Assembly (NCBI GenBank): GCA_026713405.1
Contig: JAPOON010000248.1
Span: 1-5,964 of the forward strand
Reading direction: 5' to 3'
DNA from: Gammaproteobacteria bacterium
GTDB taxonomy: Bacteria > Pseudomonadota > Gammaproteobacteria > Pseudomonadales > Azotimanducaceae_A
Length of the DNA: 5,964 nt
The notes beneath the pieces were generated by a model that did not search any database, was not told the DNA's origin, and worked only from the letters and a program-made list of their open reading frames with translations. Shown here one piece after another: positions 5,501 to 5,964 of this stretch (the first letter of the stretch is position 1; every line of letters begins with the position of its first letter). Position numbers and translations under genes: made by a program.

Positions 5501-5530
5501 CATTCATGAATGAACCATTGCGGCCGTCAA
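5501..5530 (-). promoter_or_regulatory. Candidate promoter with overlapping palindrome
   Basis: On the minus strand TTGACG (5530-5525) is a good -35 and, after 17 bases, ATGAAT (5507-5502) is a partial -10. CATTCATGAATG (5501-5512) is a perfect 12-bp palindrome covering that -10. It lies in the only sizeable gap (124 bases) of the right-hand gene run, 84-95 bases before the SnoaL-like start. A repressor bound here would block the promoter. The neighbouring TetR protein is an obvious candidate, but binding is inferred only. Confidence 0.35.
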
Positions 5531-5541
5531 CAGCAGCGAAA

Positions 5542-5964
5542 TCACTGGTCGGGCACTGCCTGTTCCAATCGCCAGTCGATCCACCACCCGTGTGCCGAGA
5601 CGTCCGCCAGCATCTCCGTCTCGCGGGTTCCTTCGCGGTAGCGGGTGACCGAGAGCTGCGGGCTCCATCCCTCCATCGCAATCTGCCAGACGGGCCTGGC
5701 CGCGCTGGCCGCCGCAAGGGTGTCGGCGATGCGACTGCGGCTTTCCCGCGGAAACTGATAGAAGGCGATGGTCGAGTAGACGACCAGGGCGTGCTCACGG
5801 GGCACGGAATCGATCAAGGCCGGCAGGAGTTCCCCGGCATCGCCCATGTGCATGCGAATCGGGCTTGCTTCGAGTTCCGCCGCCGCATCCATCAACGGTT
5901 GGGGACGCTCGACGTGTTCGGGCCAGATCAGGGCGCGCAGCCACAGCATCCGGTCGGCATTGGC
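5542..5964 (-). CDS. DUF2332 family protein, C-terminal part
   Basis: The frame is open to the window edge, so the N-terminus lies outside. The visible 140 residues match the end of DUF2332 proteins (usually about 330-350 residues). They show ADRMLWLRALIWPEH near the edge, then ERPQPLMDAA, GDAGELLPALI, ALVVYSTIAFYQFP, a Trp-rich strand pair and a closing HGWWIDWRLE. The function of this family is not established. Its central strand pattern recalls Rossmann-type methyltransferases, but no cofactor motif can be confirmed in this fragment. It is the first gene of the right-hand minus-strand run, 124 bases before the SnoaL-like gene, and may have its own transcript, since a candidate promoter lies in the gap. 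The internal ATG at 5949 is not the true start. Confidence 0.8.
   Translation of the reverse strand, partial: ANADRMLWLRALIWPEHVERPQPLMDAAAELEASPIRMHMGDAGELLPALIDSVPREHALVVYSTIAFYQFPRESRSRIADTLAAASAARPVWQIAMEGWSPQLSVTRYREGTRETEMLADVSAHGWWIDWRLEQAVPDQ

Noticed and set aside
4962..5513. 183-codon plus-strand frame opposite the SnoaL-like gene
   Set aside because: It is a shadow of a well-supported SnoaL-like domain, with no ribosome site or domain of its own.

Overview
The window is GC-rich, densely coding, non-eukaryotic DNA. Shine-Dalgarno-led genes, a TetR regulator, a long-chain-type acyl-CoA synthetase remnant and an Sec-type signal peptide fit a high-GC bacterium, probably a proteobacterium with an accessory lipid or secondary metabolism. 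The genus cannot be read from the sequence. No rRNA, tRNA, insertion sequence or CRISPR array was recognised.

Left part (1-1284). The first 100 bases hold three consecutive hairpins and perhaps the last codons of an upstream gene. A near-perfect inverted repeat follows, 38 bases before the only long plus-strand gene, a SnoaL/NTF2-like protein (300-836). It converges on a minus-strand acyl-CoA synthetase (877-1284) that has lost its whole middle: about 82 N-terminal residues run in frame straight into about 52 C-terminal residues of a family that is normally about 550 residues long.

Middle part (1285-4015). Upstream of the remnant, on the same strand, lies a complete phosphatidylserine decarboxylase-family protein with a cleavable signal peptide (1402-2766). 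Its Asp, His and pyruvoyl-forming Ser motifs are all visible. A gene-poor stretch of about 640 bases follows. It contains an inverted repeat and a small, well-led plus-strand ORF (29 aa) that ends in a perfect hairpin. Next is a minus-strand TetR-family regulator (3404-4015).

Right part (4016-5964). A minus-strand run reads DUF2332 protein (cut by the window edge), then a SnoaL-like protein, then a CmcJ/AsaB-type Fe(II)/2-oxoglutarate oxygenase, then the TetR gene. The SnoaL and oxygenase genes overlap by ATGA and look translationally coupled. A perfect 12-bp palindrome sits over a possible -10 box before this pair. The likeliest story is a small inducible enzyme pair (oxygenase plus SnoaL-fold cyclase, dehydratase or hydratase) controlled by the adjacent TetR, next to a lipid-modifying locus whose acyl-CoA synthetase has decayed or been mis-assembled. 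The pathway and substrates are not known from sequence.
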